Shown here: one piece after another, positions 32,426-41,885 of the stretch
Layout: every line of letters begins with the position of its first letter
How positions within the stretch are numbered: the first letter of the stretch is position 1
Assembly: GCF_025847205.1 (NCBI RefSeq)
Contig: NZ_JAOYTH010000001.1
Location: 558,001 to 622,000 of the forward strand
From: Pararhizobium sp. YC-54
GTDB taxonomy: Bacteria; Pseudomonadota; Alphaproteobacteria; Rhizobiales; Rhizobiaceae
Direction of reading: 5' to 3'
DNA length: 64,000 nt
Made by a program: the position numbers and the translations under genes
Notes under the pieces: model-generated
Database searches by the model: none
Seen by the model: the letters and a program-made list of their open reading frames with translations, nothing else
Told to the model about the DNA's origin: nothing

Positions 32426-33168
32426 CAGGAGCCAACCGCCAGCGTCGGCTGCGAAAGGCCGCCAAAGCGGCGTTCCCGCCCGGCGTAGGTCTTCAGCGCA
32501 TCGAGGAAAACTTCGCGGGTGAAGTCCGGCCACAGTTCAGGAATAAACAACAACTCGGAATAGGCGGCCTGCCAAAGCAGGAAGTTCGACAACCGTTCTT
32601 CGCCGCTGGTGCGCAGGACAAGATCGGGGTCGGGAATGCCTGCCGTATCGAGCTTGCTGGCAATGCGCTCCGGCGTGATCTGGTCAGCCGTCAATCGCCC
32701 CTGGGCGACGTCAACCGCCAGGGCCTGCATGGCGCGGGTCATTTCATCGCGGGAACCATAATTGAATGCAATAACCAGTGTGATACCCGTGTTGCCGCGC
32801 GTCGTATCCTCGGCCTCCAGAAGCAGGGGCAGGATATCGCCGCGGAGATTGTTCTTGTCGCCGATCACCCGGATGCGAACGTTCTGGCGGTGCAAGTCCG
32901 CCAGGTCGCGCCGGATGAAGGCTTTGAGCAGTCCCATCAGATCGGAGACTTCAGCCTCCGGCCTGCTCCAGTTCTCCGAGGAGAAGGCAAAGAGCGTCAG
33001 GTAACGGATGCCGACCTCGCCGGCAGTGCGTACCGCCTCGCGCACCGCTTCCACGCCCTTGCGATGCCCCATGGTCCGCGGCAGTCCGCGCGAATTGGCC
33101 CAGCGGCCGTTGCCATCCATGATGATGGCAACGTGCGCGGGAACATTTCTAGGCAATGGGTTTGACAT
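32425..33168 (-). CDS. uppS: Undecaprenyl diphosphate synthase
   Basis: cis-Prenyltransferase that extends farnesyl diphosphate to the C55 carrier used for peptidoglycan and polysaccharide. The catalytic Asp18 lies in [11 protein letters not shown]. Later motifs [25 protein letters not shown] and [19 protein letters not shown] are canonical. Length 247. It follows frr after 37 bases and overlaps cdsA by one base. Confidence 0.97.
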   Translation of the reverse strand: MSNPLPRNVPAHVAIIMDGNGRWANSRGLPRTMGHRKGVEAVREAVRTAGEVGIRYLTLFAFSSENWSRPEAEVSDLMGLLKAFIRRDLADLHRQNVRIRVIGDKNNLRGDILPLLLEAEDTTRGNTGITLVIAFNYGSRDEMTRAMQALAVDVAQGRLTADQITPERIASKLDTAGIPDPDLVLRTSGEERLSNFLLWQAAYSELLFIPELWPDFTREVFLDALKTYAGRERRFGGLSQPTLAVGS

Positions 33169-33205
33169 CGGCGGCCCGAAAAACAGAGACTCGGAAAAAG
33201 GCAGA

Positions 33206-33766
33206 CTAGACCTGCATGATTTCCTTTTCCTTATCGGCGAGCAAGCGGTCGATGTCGGAAATCATCTCATCGGTCATTTTCTGAACCTTTTCGGACTGGC
33301 TTCGGCTCACGTCCTGGCCGATGTCGCCATCCTTTTCGGCTTTTTTCAGGCTATCCATGCCGTCGCGGCGCACGTTGCGCACGGCGACCTTGGCCTTTTC
33401 GCTGTAGTCATGCGCGACTTTGACCAGCGACTTGCGGCGCTCTTCGTTCAATTCCGGCAGCGGGATGCGCAGATTCTGGCCATCAACGATCGGGTTGAGA
33501 CCCAAATTCGATTCGCGGATGGCGCGATCGACAGCGTTGACCATCGACTTGTCCCAGATGGAAACACCGAGCATACGGGCTTCCGGCACGGTAATGTTGG
33601 CCACCTGGTTCAGCGGCACACGCGAACCATAGGCCTCGACCATGACCGGATCGAGCACGTTGGCCGAAGCCCGGCCTGTGCGCAACGATGCGATATCATG
33701 CTTGAAAGCGGCAATGGCGCCATCCATGCGGCGCTTCAGGTCAATCAGGTCAATACCGTCACTCAT
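33206..33766 (-). CDS. frr: Ribosome recycling factor
   Basis: Splits post-termination ribosomes together with EF-G. The 186-residue length, three-helix bundle composition and signatures [33 protein letters not shown] and [29 protein letters not shown] are typical. It lies between pyrH and uppS in the conserved order rpsB-tsf-pyrH-frr-uppS-cdsA. Confidence 0.97.
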   Translation of the reverse strand: MSDGIDLIDLKRRMDGAIAAFKHDIASLRTGRASANVLDPVMVEAYGSRVPLNQVANITVPEARMLGVSIWDKSMVNAVDRAIRESNLGLNPIVDGQNLRIPLPELNEERRKSLVKVAHDYSEKAKVAVRNVRRDGMDSLKKAEKDGDIGQDVSRSQSEKVQKMTDEMISDIDRLLADKEKEIMQV

Positions 33767-33817
33767 GGATCAAACTCCCGTTTTATCGCGGCGGCCTTGC
33801 GACCGCCCTTTGACTGC

Positions 33818-34540
33818 TCAATTGTCGGTTACGATGGTCGCCCGGCCGCCGCCGGTCAAGATTTCTGCGAACCCGCCCTTCTCGTGAATCGAGAAGACGA
33901 TGATCGGAATGCTGTTTTCACGCGCCAGTGCCACGGCAGCAACGTCCATGACAGCCAGGCCTTTCTGCAGCACTTCGCTATGCGTCAGGCGGTCAAAGCG
34001 CGTGGCTTCCGGGTCTTTTTTCGGGTCAGCGGTGTAGATACCGTCAACCTGCGTACCCTTGAAGATGGCTTCCGCGCCCATCTCTGCCGCACGCAAGGCC
34101 GCTGCCGAATCGGTGGTGAAGAACGGGTTGCCCGTACCGCCGGCAAAGATCACGACGCGGCCGAGGGACAGATGAAAGAGCGTGGCGCGCTGCGAGAAAC
34201 TCTCGCAGATTTCCGGCATGGCGATGGCCGACAAAACGACGGTATCGACATCGAGCTTGCGCAGCGAGGTCGCCAGCGCCAGCGCGTTGATGATGGTCGC
34301 CAGCATGCCCATGTGGTCGCCGGTCACCCGGTCTCCGCCCTTGGAGGCGACGGCGACGCCGCGAAAGATGTTGCCGCCGCCGACGACGACGCCAACTTCA
34401 ACGCCCATGGCGCGCGCTTGGGCGATGTCGGACGCAATCCGGTCGGCGACGGCGACATCGATCCCGAACCCCTGATTGCCCATAAGCGCTTCGCCCGAAG
34501 CTTTCAGCAGCACACGTTTGTAGAGAGGTTCGGCCGACAT
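33818..34540 (-). CDS. pyrH: Uridylate kinase
   Basis: Phosphorylates UMP to UDP. Amino acid kinase fold with the N-terminal VLLKASGEALMG, the GGGNIFRG motif, GDHMGMLATIINALAL and the C-terminal phosphate-binding TGTQVDGIYTADPKKDPEA region (here starting KGTQVDG). ATG 34540 gives 240 residues, the usual size; the longer open frame has a non-homologous N-terminus. Confidence 0.96.
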   Translation of the reverse strand: MSAEPLYKRVLLKASGEALMGNQGFGIDVAVADRIASDIAQARAMGVEVGVVVGGGNIFRGVAVASKGGDRVTGDHMGMLATIINALALATSLRKLDVDTVVLSAIAMPEICESFSQRATLFHLSLGRVVIFAGGTGNPFFTTDSAAALRAAEMGAEAIFKGTQVDGIYTADPKKDPEATRFDRLTHSEVLQKGLAVMDVAAVALARENSIPIIVFSIHEKGGFAEILTGGGRATIVTDN

Positions 34541-34673
34541 CGTCACTCCTGTCCAAGAAGGCACACATGCGAGATGGTGCATAAAACTGATCTGATCATC
34601 CCCGCGCGGCCGATATCATCCGGATGTTCCCCGAAAGAGCCTGCGCCAATGTGATGATGATGCCGGATACACG

Positions 34674-34712
34674 AAGGGCACCGCGTTGTCACGCGATGCC
34701 CTTTTGTTTTCC
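34674..34712. terminator. Terminator-like hairpin between tsf and pyrH
   Basis: Thirteen-base arms (34674-34686 and 34691-34703, one mismatch) with a 4-base loop, just past the tsf stop. The T tract TTTTGTTTT lies on the plus-strand side, so for the minus-strand genes it may act as an mRNA-stabilising or attenuating hairpin and not a full terminator. Confidence 0.5.
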
Positions 34713-34729
34713 CAATCAGGATGAAGAAA

Positions 34730-35656
34730 TCAACCCTTGGCGACAGCAGCCACTTCGGCTGCGAAGTCGGATTCTTCCTTTTCGACGCCTTCGCCGAGAA
34801 GCAGGCGGGCCATGCCGACAACTTCGATCGGTGCGCCAACGGTCTTTTCAGCTTCCTTGACGGCAGCTTCGACCGTCAGGTCGGGGTTCATGACGAAGGC
34901 CTGCGACAGAAGGGCGACTTCTTCGAAGAACTTGCGCATGCGGCCTTCGACCATCTTTTCGATGATCGCTTCCGGCTTGCCGGATTCGCGGGCCTGTTCG
35001 ATGAAGATGTTGCGTTCGCGTTCAGCAACGGCAGCATCGACTTCCGTCGAGCGGATGGCCAGCGGGTTGGTCGCTGCAATGTGCATGGCGACCTGGCGGC
35101 CGATCGCGTTCAGGGCGTCCTTGTCGCCGGTCGACTTCAGCGCGACGAGAACGCCGAGCTTGCCGAGGCCGTCAGCAACCGAATTGTGGATGTAGGTTGC
35201 GACAACGCCGTCTTCGACAGACAGGAGAGCCGAACGGCGCAGAGCCATGTTCTCGCCGATGGTTGCAATCGCGTCGGTGATGCTTTCAGCGACCGACTTG
35301 CCGGTTGCCGGATAGTTTGCAGCGCTGATCGTTTCGACCGAACCGTCGGTGCCGACAGCAACGGCTGCAACGCCGCGAACCAGATCCTGGAAGGCATCGT
35401 TACGGGCAACGAAGTCGGTTTCGGAGTTCAGCTCGATAACAACAGCCTTGGTGCCGTTGCTGGCGATGCCGACCAGGCCTTCAGCTGCGGCACGGCCGGA
35501 CTTCTTGTCGGCCTTGGCGATACCCTTGGCGCGCAGCCAGTCGATCGCGGCTTCCATGTCGCCATTGGTTTCGCCGAGTGCCTTCTTGCAATCCATCATG
35601 CCTGCGCCGGTCTTTTCGCGCAGTTCCTTCACCATTGCTGCAGTAATAGTGCTCAT
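34730..35656 (-). CDS. tsf: Translation elongation factor Ts
   Basis: Nucleotide exchange factor for EF-Tu. The N-terminal UBA-like domain [22 protein letters not shown] and the core motif [15 protein letters not shown] are canonical, and the length (308) fits. ATG 35656 is preceded by GAGG in the rpsB-tsf spacer. The longer open frame is not conserved-looking. Confidence 0.97.
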   Translation of the reverse strand: MSTITAAMVKELREKTGAGMMDCKKALGETNGDMEAAIDWLRAKGIAKADKKSGRAAAEGLVGIASNGTKAVVIELNSETDFVARNDAFQDLVRGVAAVAVGTDGSVETISAANYPATGKSVAESITDAIATIGENMALRRSALLSVEDGVVATYIHNSVADGLGKLGVLVALKSTGDKDALNAIGRQVAMHIAATNPLAIRSTEVDAAVAERERNIFIEQARESGKPEAIIEKMVEGRMRKFFEEVALLSQAFVMNPDLTVEAAVKEAEKTVGAPIEVVGMARLLLGEGVEKEESDFAAEVAAVAKG

Positions 35657-35816
35657 CTTTTTTGCCTCTTCGTTTTGTTCGGCTGGCGCGCTGCCAGAAA
35701 ACCGGCGCGATACCAGGAGGATGTGGCAGGGCATGACCCCTGAATGTGACGCCGTGATGAAGGTCCATCCCGGCGATTGGCATCGTGGCGACCAGCGCTC
35801 GATGGGCCGGTCCGAT

Positions 35817-35861
35817 GCAAAAGAACAAGGCCGTTCACTTTTTCAGTCGTAAACGGCCTCG
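35817..35861 (-). terminator. Hairpin terminator/attenuator after rpsB
   Basis: Arms AGGCCGTT/AACGGCCT with a 16-base loop, followed on the minus strand by TGTTCTTTT, 51 bases past the rpsB stop. It lies between rpsB and tsf, where a partial terminator would set their relative expression. Confidence 0.55.
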
Positions 35862-35910
35862 TCCTGATCTTGTCTAAAGGAGCGGCGGGGTTAACCGCCG
35901 TCCCGCCTTA

Positions 35911-36678
35911 TCAGGCTTCAGCGGCTTCTTCGAGCGCCGGCTCAAGCGGCAGATCGGAAGAGGCGCCGAGGTCGCGGCCCGACGAGCTCTGCTGACGGGC
36001 GATGCCGTCAAGCGCTGCACGTGAGATCAGATCGCAATAGAGCGAGATCGCACGCGAAGCGTCGTCGTTGCCGGGGATCGGGAAGTCGATACGGTCCGGA
36101 TCGCAGTTCGAATCGATGATCGCAACAACCGGGATGCCGAGACGCTTTGCTTCGTCGATGGCAATCGATTCCTTGTTGGTATCAATGATGAACATCAGGT
36201 CCGGAACGCCGCCCATGTCACGGATACCGCCGAGGGCGCGGTTCAGCTTTTCGCGTTCGCGCTCGAGGTTGAGACGTTCCTTCTTGGTGAAGCCAGAAGC
36301 TTCCGAGTTCAGGATTTCGTCGAGCTTGCGCAGGCGCTGGATCGAGTTCGAAATCGTCTTCCAGTTGGTCATCATGCCGCCGAGCCAGCGGGCGTTGACG
36401 TAGTACTGGGCCGAACGCTTGGCAGCGTCAGCGATGATTTCGGATGCCTGGCGCTTGGTGCCGACGAACAGAACGCGGCCGCCCTTGGCAACGGTGTCGC
36501 TGACAACCTGCAGGGCGCGCGACAGCAACGGAACGGTCTGCGCGAGGTCGATGATGTGAACGTTCGAACGATCGCCGAAGATGTACGGCTTCATTTTCGG
36601 GTTCCAGCGGTGAGTCTGGTGACCGAAGTGAACGCCAGCTTCCAGAAGCTGACGCATGCTAAAATCGGGCAATGCCAT
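35911..36678 (-). CDS. rpsB: 30S ribosomal protein S2
   Basis: Ribosomal protein S2, 255 residues. It starts [20 protein letters not shown] with motifs [23 protein letters not shown] and [14 protein letters not shown], all standard. The acidic C-terminal tail ([10 protein letters not shown]) is usual in rhizobia. ATG 36678 has GAGAAAAAGG upstream. It is the first gene of the conserved translation and envelope block. Confidence 0.97.
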   Translation of the reverse strand: MALPDFSMRQLLEAGVHFGHQTHRWNPKMKPYIFGDRSNVHIIDLAQTVPLLSRALQVVSDTVAKGGRVLFVGTKRQASEIIADAAKRSAQYYVNARWLGGMMTNWKTISNSIQRLRKLDEILNSEASGFTKKERLNLEREREKLNRALGGIRDMGGVPDLMFIIDTNKESIAIDEAKRLGIPVVAIIDSNCDPDRIDFPIPGNDDASRAISLYCDLISRAALDGIARQQSSSGRDLGASSDLPLEPALEEAAEA

Positions 36679-36873
36679 GCCTTTTTCTCCTTTTCCGGTT
36701 GAACCTCCGCAAGGCAAACAGCACTTTCTTTGAAAGTGCCACCGGGTGGAACTGCCCGGATTTCTCCCGGACGGTCCCAAACCTTACGTGTGGAATGCGG
36801 TGCCCTTACCCCCTGCCGCCCGATAAATCAAGGGCAAAGGCGCGCTAATTGCGGCCGGGCGGGTTTTGAACCC

Positions 36874-37701
36874 CTATTTGCACTCGCCTTCCTTGAATAC
36901 TTCAAGGTCGGCAAGCTTGCCGGCGAGGACGAAGTCGCCGTAGTCCATCGTCAGGTCGCGGGTGATGCCATTTTCATAGAGCTTGAACTCCATCCGGTAG
37001 ATCGGCAAAGCATCACCGGTAGCGTTGTCGTTGAAATAGGAGATGGTCACCGGCCAATAGGGCTTTGCCGCCATGGCGCCCGCCTTGTCGACGTCGGCAT
37101 CGCCAGGAGCGGCCTTCTGCGCCTTGCCGACGATGGTGGTGGTGATCAGCGTCTTGTCGCCGGCATCGGAGCCGTCGAAGATGCGGGATTCAAACAGTGT
37201 CTCGCCCTTCTTCGCCCGGTCGATAACATCAAGCATGTGTTCGGTTGGAAACAGGCCCTGCGCAAGATCGACCTTCCGCTTGTCCGGCGAGGTCAGATCG
37301 ACGGTCAGCCCCTGCTTGGCCTCATGGGCAGAGCCGCGCACTTCCTTGTCGAGCTTCTCGTCGGTGAAGGAACGCGTCAAAAAACGGAAGTTTCCGTTCT
37401 TCAGGTCCTCGTAGGTCGTCGTCTGCTGGTCAGTCAGCTTGACCTCGTCACCCGTATCGACCTTGGTGACAAAACGGAAACTGACGGTATAGCCCTCGCA
37501 GGCGGAGCCATTGAATTCATAGACCATGCGGCCGTACATTCCGGAAATTCCGGAGCGCTCCGATGCGTCTTTCAATTCCAGATCATAGACAGCGCGATGA
37601 GGCACGAGGATGTTGGCTGAGGCTGCGGAAGCCCCGCCGACCGTCACGCCTGAGAAACACGCCCATGCCAGAACGGCAGAGGCAAAGCTTGAACGAAACA
37701 T
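36874..37701 (-). CDS. eipB: Cell envelope integrity protein EipB (DUF1849 family)
   Basis: Periplasmic protein of 275 residues with a signal peptide (about residues 1-26, ending ASA). DUF1849 proteins, studied in Brucella as EipB, form a beta-spiral and support envelope integrity. The hallmark LVPHRAVYDLEL at the start of the mature part, GRMVYEFNGSACEGYT and the C-terminal YENGITRDLTMDYGDFVL are all present. The two conserved cysteines that form a disulfide in EipB (one in SACEGY, one in the final GECK) are kept. ATG 37701 follows a strong AGGAGG. It is divergent from ridA. Confidence 0.85.
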   Translation of the reverse strand: MFRSSFASAVLAWACFSGVTVGGASAASANILVPHRAVYDLELKDASERSGISGMYGRMVYEFNGSACEGYTVSFRFVTKVDTGDEVKLTDQQTTTYEDLKNGNFRFLTRSFTDEKLDKEVRGSAHEAKQGLTVDLTSPDKRKVDLAQGLFPTEHMLDVIDRAKKGETLFESRIFDGSDAGDKTLITTTIVGKAQKAAPGDADVDKAGAMAAKPYWPVTISYFNDNATGDALPIYRMEFKLYENGITRDLTMDYGDFVLAGKLADLEVFKEGECK

Positions 37702-37855
37702 CCGTTTCCTCCTGTTGGACTCGCCGCCGATGCTATAAGAACAGATCCGGCAAAAGCGAGGCATCGATGATCGCGAAGCGGTATTTCATCACTTCATAAA
37801 TCACACTTTGCATGCAGCATTTGGCGACGAAACACAACAATGACCGGAGTTATCC

Positions 37856-38323
37856 ATGTCCGCAGACATCGAAGCACGCATCAAAGACCTCGGAATCACC
37901 CTGCCGCAAGCAGCAGCACCTGCTGCCAATTATGTTCCCTTCGTCATCAGCGGGTCACACCTTTATATCTCCGGTCAGCTGCCGATGGAAAATGGCAAGG
38001 TCGCGATCACCGGGCATCTGGGCGACGAAATCGACGTTGCGACCGGTCAGCGTGCGGCCGAGCTCTGCGCCATCAACATCCTTGCCCAGGCCAAGTCAGC
38101 TTTGGGCGGCGATCTTTCGCGCATTCGCCGCATCGTCAAGCTCAACGGCTTTATCGCCTCCAAGCCGACCTTCATCGAGCAGCACCTGGTCATGAACGGC
38201 GCCTCGAACCTGATCGCCAAGGTTCTCGGTGACGCCGGCATCCACGCACGCGCCGCAGTCGGCATGGCCTCCCTGCCCTTCAACGCTGCCGTCGAAATCG
38301 ACGCCGTGATCGAAATCGCTTGA
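37856..38323 (+). CDS. RidA-family protein (YjgF/YER057c/UK114)
   Basis: Member of the RidA superfamily, which hydrolyses reactive enamine/imine intermediates. The 155-residue version (with ISGQLPMENGKVAITGHLGDE and the AVGMASLPFNAAVEIDAV end) belongs to the longer RidA-like group in which the canonical arginine lies in a different context. It may therefore not be a true deaminase. ATG 37856 opens a compact plus-strand group with the GDPD, acyltransferase and HIT genes. Confidence 0.88.
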   Translation: MSADIEARIKDLGITLPQAAAPAANYVPFVISGSHLYISGQLPMENGKVAITGHLGDEIDVATGQRAAELCAINILAQAKSALGGDLSRIRRIVKLNGFIASKPTFIEQHLVMNGASNLIAKVLGDAGIHARAAVGMASLPFNAAVEIDAVIEIA

Positions 38324-38337
38324 GCGGACAGTATACC

Positions 38338-39063
38338 ATGAAAGACCTGTCCTGGCTGACGGCACAACCGGTCGCTCATCGCGGCTATCATGACATGAAC
38401 CATGCCATCTGGGAAAACACGCTCTCGGCCTTTGCAAGGGCGGCCGAAAAGGGTTTCGCCATCGAATGCGACCTGCAATATACCGCCGACAGCGTGCCGG
38501 TGGTTTTCCACGATGACGATATGCAACGGCTTTGCGGCATCAAGGGTGACGTCCGCGAAAAAACCGCAGGCGAACTCGGCCTCATCGCGATCGGCGGGAC
38601 CGCGGACAAGATCCCGACACTCGGACAGCTTCTCCGGCTGGTCAAAGGCCGTGTGCCGATCGTCCTGGAGCTGAAGGGCCGCAAGGGCGACGACGAGGGT
38701 TTTGCCGACGCTGTGCTGGAGGCTCTTGAAAGCTATGACGGCCATGTTGCTCTCATGAGCTTCGACCATTGGCTGCTAAAGGATCTCAAGGCGCACAACC
38801 CGCCCTATCCGCTCGGTCTGACCGCTGGCGGCAACCAGCCGGAGCAGTTCTTCGTTCACGAGGAAGCGATGCAGCTCGGGCTTGATTTCATTTCCTATTT
38901 CTACGGGGATTTGCCAAACTCGTTCATCAGCAAGGAACGCTCCCTTGGCCGGCGCATTCTGACCTGGACGGTACGCGATCAGGCTGGTGTCGATCATACG
39001 TACAGTCATGCGGATCAGATGACATTCGAGGGTTTCGACCCCAGTGAAAGGCTCATCGCTTAA
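38338..39063 (+). CDS. Glycerophosphodiester phosphodiesterase family protein
   Basis: TIM-barrel GDPD enzyme expected to release glycerol 3-phosphate from glycerophosphodiesters. The catalytic HRG motif AHRGYHDMNHAIWENTLSAF is at residues 13-32 and the metal-binding region IECDLQ...VVFHDDD follows. Length 241 and no signal peptide point to a cytoplasmic enzyme. ATG 38338 is 14 bases past the RidA stop; a TTG at 38320 also opens the frame but overlaps ridA. It may recycle headgroups of phospholipids or membrane-derived glucans. Confidence 0.88.
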   Translation: MKDLSWLTAQPVAHRGYHDMNHAIWENTLSAFARAAEKGFAIECDLQYTADSVPVVFHDDDMQRLCGIKGDVREKTAGELGLIAIGGTADKIPTLGQLLRLVKGRVPIVLELKGRKGDDEGFADAVLEALESYDGHVALMSFDHWLLKDLKAHNPPYPLGLTAGGNQPEQFFVHEEAMQLGLDFISYFYGDLPNSFISKERSLGRRILTWTVRDQAGVDHTYSHADQMTFEGFDPSERLIA

Positions 39064-39066
39064 AGA

Positions 39067-40260
39067 ATGACAGGCGAAGTGAAAATCCGCGTCGAGACGT
39101 CCTTTCAGGATATTTCGAAGGAAAGCTGGGACGGATTGTCAGGCGCTGCCAGGGGGCAACCCGGCGGCCTCTACAATCCGTTCATTTCGCACGCCTATCT
39201 CTCATCGCTTGAGGAATCGGGATCGGCGACAGCGGACACAGGCTGGCTCGGCCAGCATTTGCTGATGGAAGACCGCAACGGCGGCCTTGAAGGCGGGCTG
39301 ATCTGCTACTTGAAAAACCATAGCCAGGGCGAATATGTCTTCGACCACGGCTGGGCCGACGCTCTGGAACGGGCAGGCGGGCGCTATTATCCGAAGCTGC
39401 AATGCTCGGTCCCCTTCACACCGGCAACAGGCCCCCGATTGCTGCATGCCGCACATGCAGACACCGCCATGGTTCGCAATTCTCTCGCCGCCGGCCTTCA
39501 GGAGCTCTGCCGGCGTCACAATGTGTCATCGGCCCATGTGACGTTCCTGCCGCCGGAGGAAGTAAGCACGTTCGAGCGCGCGGGCTTCCTGCATCGCACC
39601 GACCAGCAGTTCCATTTCCTCAATGAGGGCTATGGCTCTCACAATGACTTTCTTGAGACGTTGACGTCGCGCAAGCGCAAGGCGTTGAAGAAGGAACGCC
39701 GCGCGGCACTCGAACACGGTATCAGCATCGACTGGCTGACTGGCAAGGACCTCACCGAGAATGTCTGGGATCAGTTCTTCGCCTTCTACATGGACACCGG
39801 CAGCCGCAAATGGGGCCGCCCCTATCTGACCCGCGCATTCTATTCGCTGATCGGTGAGCGCATGGCCGACGACATCCTCCTTGTGATGGCCAGGCGCAAC
39901 GGCAAATACATAGCCGGCGCCATCAATTTCATCGGCAGCGATGCGCTCTACGGCCGGCATTGGGGCGCGATCGAAGACCATCCCTTCCTGCATTTCGAGG
40001 TCTGCTATCATCAGGCCATCGACTTTGCGATATCGAAGGGATTGAAGCGCGTCGAAGCCGGCGCCCAGGGCGAACACAAGCTGGCGCGCGGATATCTGCC
40101 GGCGACCACCCATTCGGCCCATTTCATCGCCCATCCGGGACTGAAACGTGCTGTTGCCGATTACCTCGAACGCGAGCGGCAGGATGTCGAGCAGATGAGC
40201 GATATCCTGGCCGAACACAGCCCGTTCCGCAAAGGCGGACGGCAAGACATGGATGATTGA
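39067..40260 (+). CDS. FemAB-like GNAT acyltransferase (DUF482/PF04339)
   Basis: Protein of 397 residues in the family once named peptidoglycan biosynthesis/recognition, with a tandem acetyltransferase-like fold. Visible motifs are NPFISHAYLSSLEESGS near residues 38-55, LTSRKRKALKKERR, SRKWGRPYLTRAFY, and the C-terminal GAQGEHKLARGYLPATTHSAH, the family signature. The substrate is unknown, and aminoacyl-tRNA-dependent transfer is possible by analogy with FemAB. It starts three bases after the GDPD stop, so it is co-transcribed. Confidence 0.85.
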   Translation: MTGEVKIRVETSFQDISKESWDGLSGAARGQPGGLYNPFISHAYLSSLEESGSATADTGWLGQHLLMEDRNGGLEGGLICYLKNHSQGEYVFDHGWADALERAGGRYYPKLQCSVPFTPATGPRLLHAAHADTAMVRNSLAAGLQELCRRHNVSSAHVTFLPPEEVSTFERAGFLHRTDQQFHFLNEGYGSHNDFLETLTSRKRKALKKERRAALEHGISIDWLTGKDLTENVWDQFFAFYMDTGSRKWGRPYLTRAFYSLIGERMADDILLVMARRNGKYIAGAINFIGSDALYGRHWGAIEDHPFLHFEVCYHQAIDFAISKGLKRVEAGAQGEHKLARGYLPATTHSAHFIAHPGLKRAVADYLERERQDVEQMSDILAEHSPFRKGGRQDMDD

Positions 40261-40289
40261 ACAGACGGGCCTTTTGAGGAGAGACGCAA

Positions 40290-40721
40290 ATGACCAGCGC
40301 CGCCTATGACACCAACAATATCTTCGCCAAGATCCTGCGCGGCGAAATCCCCGCCCACAGGGTCTATGAAGACGACAACGTGCTTGCATTCATGGATGTG
40401 ATGCCGCAGGCGGAGGGCCACGTTCTGGTCGCGCCGAAGGCTGCTTCCCGCAACATTCTCGACGCCGATCCGGCGACGCTTACCGCCCTGATCGCCATCG
40501 TCCAGAAGGTAGCGATCGCAGCGCAGGATGCTTTCGACGCCGACGGCGTGACCATCATGCAGTTCAATGAAGCCCCGGCCGGACAATCGGTCTTCCACCT
40601 GCATTTCCATGTCATTCCCCGCCGTGAGGGCGTGCCGTTGCGGCCGCATTCCGGCAAGATGGAGGATGGCGGCGTCCTGGCGGCGAACGCCGGGAAAATC
40701 AGGGAAGCGCTGGCAGGCTGA
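40290..40721 (+). CDS. HIT-family nucleotide-binding hydrolase
   Basis: Histidine-triad protein of 143 residues. The triad HLHFHVIP lies at residues 103-110 and the family start IFAKILRGEIPAHRVYED is typical of bacterial Hint/HinT proteins, which cleave nucleoside phosphoramidates and adenylylated compounds. ATG 40290 has GAGGAGA upstream. It is the last gene of the group and converges on azlD with seven bases between the stops. Confidence 0.92.
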   Translation: MTSAAYDTNNIFAKILRGEIPAHRVYEDDNVLAFMDVMPQAEGHVLVAPKAASRNILDADPATLTALIAIVQKVAIAAQDAFDADGVTIMQFNEAPAGQSVFHLHFHVIPRREGVPLRPHSGKMEDGGVLAANAGKIREALAG

Positions 40722-40728
40722 AATCTGT

Positions 40729-41073
40729 TTAGAAACCGAGACCGTAGAGCCCCACGGCCAGTACTGCGATGGCCGTGGCAATACCGATTGCCGGTTTCTG
40801 CCGGCCAATGAAAAAGGCCAGTGCGCCGGCAGCGACCGATCCCAGCCTCAGCCAGAGCGGCGAGTGCTCGAGAATACCGGTCGGATAAAGGATCAGCTTG
40901 GCGATGACCGCCGCCACCAACGCGGTCGCGACCGCCCTCACCCAGTTCAGCGCTTCGGAATCCTCACGCAGCCGATTGCCGGCCAGCACGCCGAGCCAGC
41001 GCCAGATATCCGTTGCCAGCCAGCCTGCAATGGCGATGAAGGCATAGGCCCACCATCCTTCGAGCACTGTCAC
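40729..41073 (-). CDS. azlD: AzlD-family branched-chain amino acid exporter small subunit
   Basis: Small membrane protein of 114 residues with about four hydrophobic helices. AzlD-family proteins pair with AzlC to export branched-chain amino acids or analogues (cf. YgaH/YgaZ). Its start overlaps the azlC stop by four bases, the usual coupling. Call rests on size, hydrophobicity and the AzlC partner. Confidence 0.87.
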   Translation of the reverse strand: MTVLEGWWAYAFIAIAGWLATDIWRWLGVLAGNRLREDSEALNWVRAVATALVAAVIAKLILYPTGILEHSPLWLRLGSVAAGALAFFIGRQKPAIGIATAIAVLAVGLYGLGF

Positions 41074-41810
41074 GCGCGAGCCTCCTTGCTGATGCGCCAG
41101 CTGCGTTCAACCAGCCAGGCGAGCGTGCCGCCGCCAAGGCCAGCGAGCAGGATATCGAACTCCGGCGCCAGCCAGTAACACAACGGTCCGGCGGCAAGCC
41201 CGACGGCCAAAGCCACATAGATCACCGGATGGCGCGCGGAACTCCAGATCGAGGCGAGAAAATACACCGGGGTCAGGAAAAACAGGCATCCGGCAATAAT
41301 CGGCGGAAATTCGGCGACGAAACGATAGATGACCGCCACCAGCAGCATGTTGGTAAGAACGAGCGTAATGCCGAAGCCGGCGAAGAATGTGATGCGATGC
41401 TCCCGCGGCACCGCCTGCACCCGCTCCATGGCAAACACCCAGGCAGTGATCGCCACGAAATGCGACAGAAACAAAAGCAGCCAGATGGGAGTTTTCCCGG
41501 TGCGGATTTCAGGAACAAGCGCTGCGACCATCGGCATCAGCCGGATGGACGACAGGGTGACCGCGATGAAGGCGGTGAGCAGATTGGCACCGCCAAGGAT
41601 CGAGCTGACGAGGATGACCTTGGCTGGCAGCGCCCAGACGGCCCCGACCATGAACACAACCTGCTCGACGGGAATTCCGGCCTGTGCCGTGAAGGCGCAA
41701 AAGCCGACGAAGGACAGCATCAGGATCATCGCCGGCAGGCTGAAAATGCCCTTCATGCCGGCCAGGAACCACTTGCCTCCCGAACCGATCGCCTGCCCCT
41801 CGTCCATCAA
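41070..41810 (-). CDS. azlC: AzlC-family amino acid exporter large subunit
   Basis: Membrane protein of 246 residues with about seven helices. The AzlC signature region is visible: FSLPAMILMLSFVGFCAFTAQAG, followed by ALPAKVILVSSILGGANLLTAFIAV. It forms the exporter with AzlD. The start is at ATG 41810 or the next codon. Confidence 0.88.
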   Translation of the reverse strand: MMDEGQAIGSGGKWFLAGMKGIFSLPAMILMLSFVGFCAFTAQAGIPVEQVVFMVGAVWALPAKVILVSSILGGANLLTAFIAVTLSSIRLMPMVAALVPEIRTGKTPIWLLLFLSHFVAITAWVFAMERVQAVPREHRITFFAGFGITLVLTNMLLVAVIYRFVAEFPPIIAGCLFFLTPVYFLASIWSSARHPVIYVALAVGLAAGPLCYWLAPEFDILLAGLGGGTLAWLVERSWRISKEARA

Positions 41811-41831
41811 AACATCCGCCGTTTCATGTCA

Positions 41832-41870
41832 TAAAAAAACAGTGCCGGACCATTCCGCCCGGCACTGTCT
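41832..41870 (-). terminator. Rho-independent terminator of clpA
   Basis: Ten-base perfect arms ACAGTGCCGG/CCGGCACTGT with a 10-base loop, followed on the minus strand by seven T, 18 bases past the clpA stop. Confidence 0.85.
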
Positions 41871-41885
41871 CTGTCCTGGATGGGC

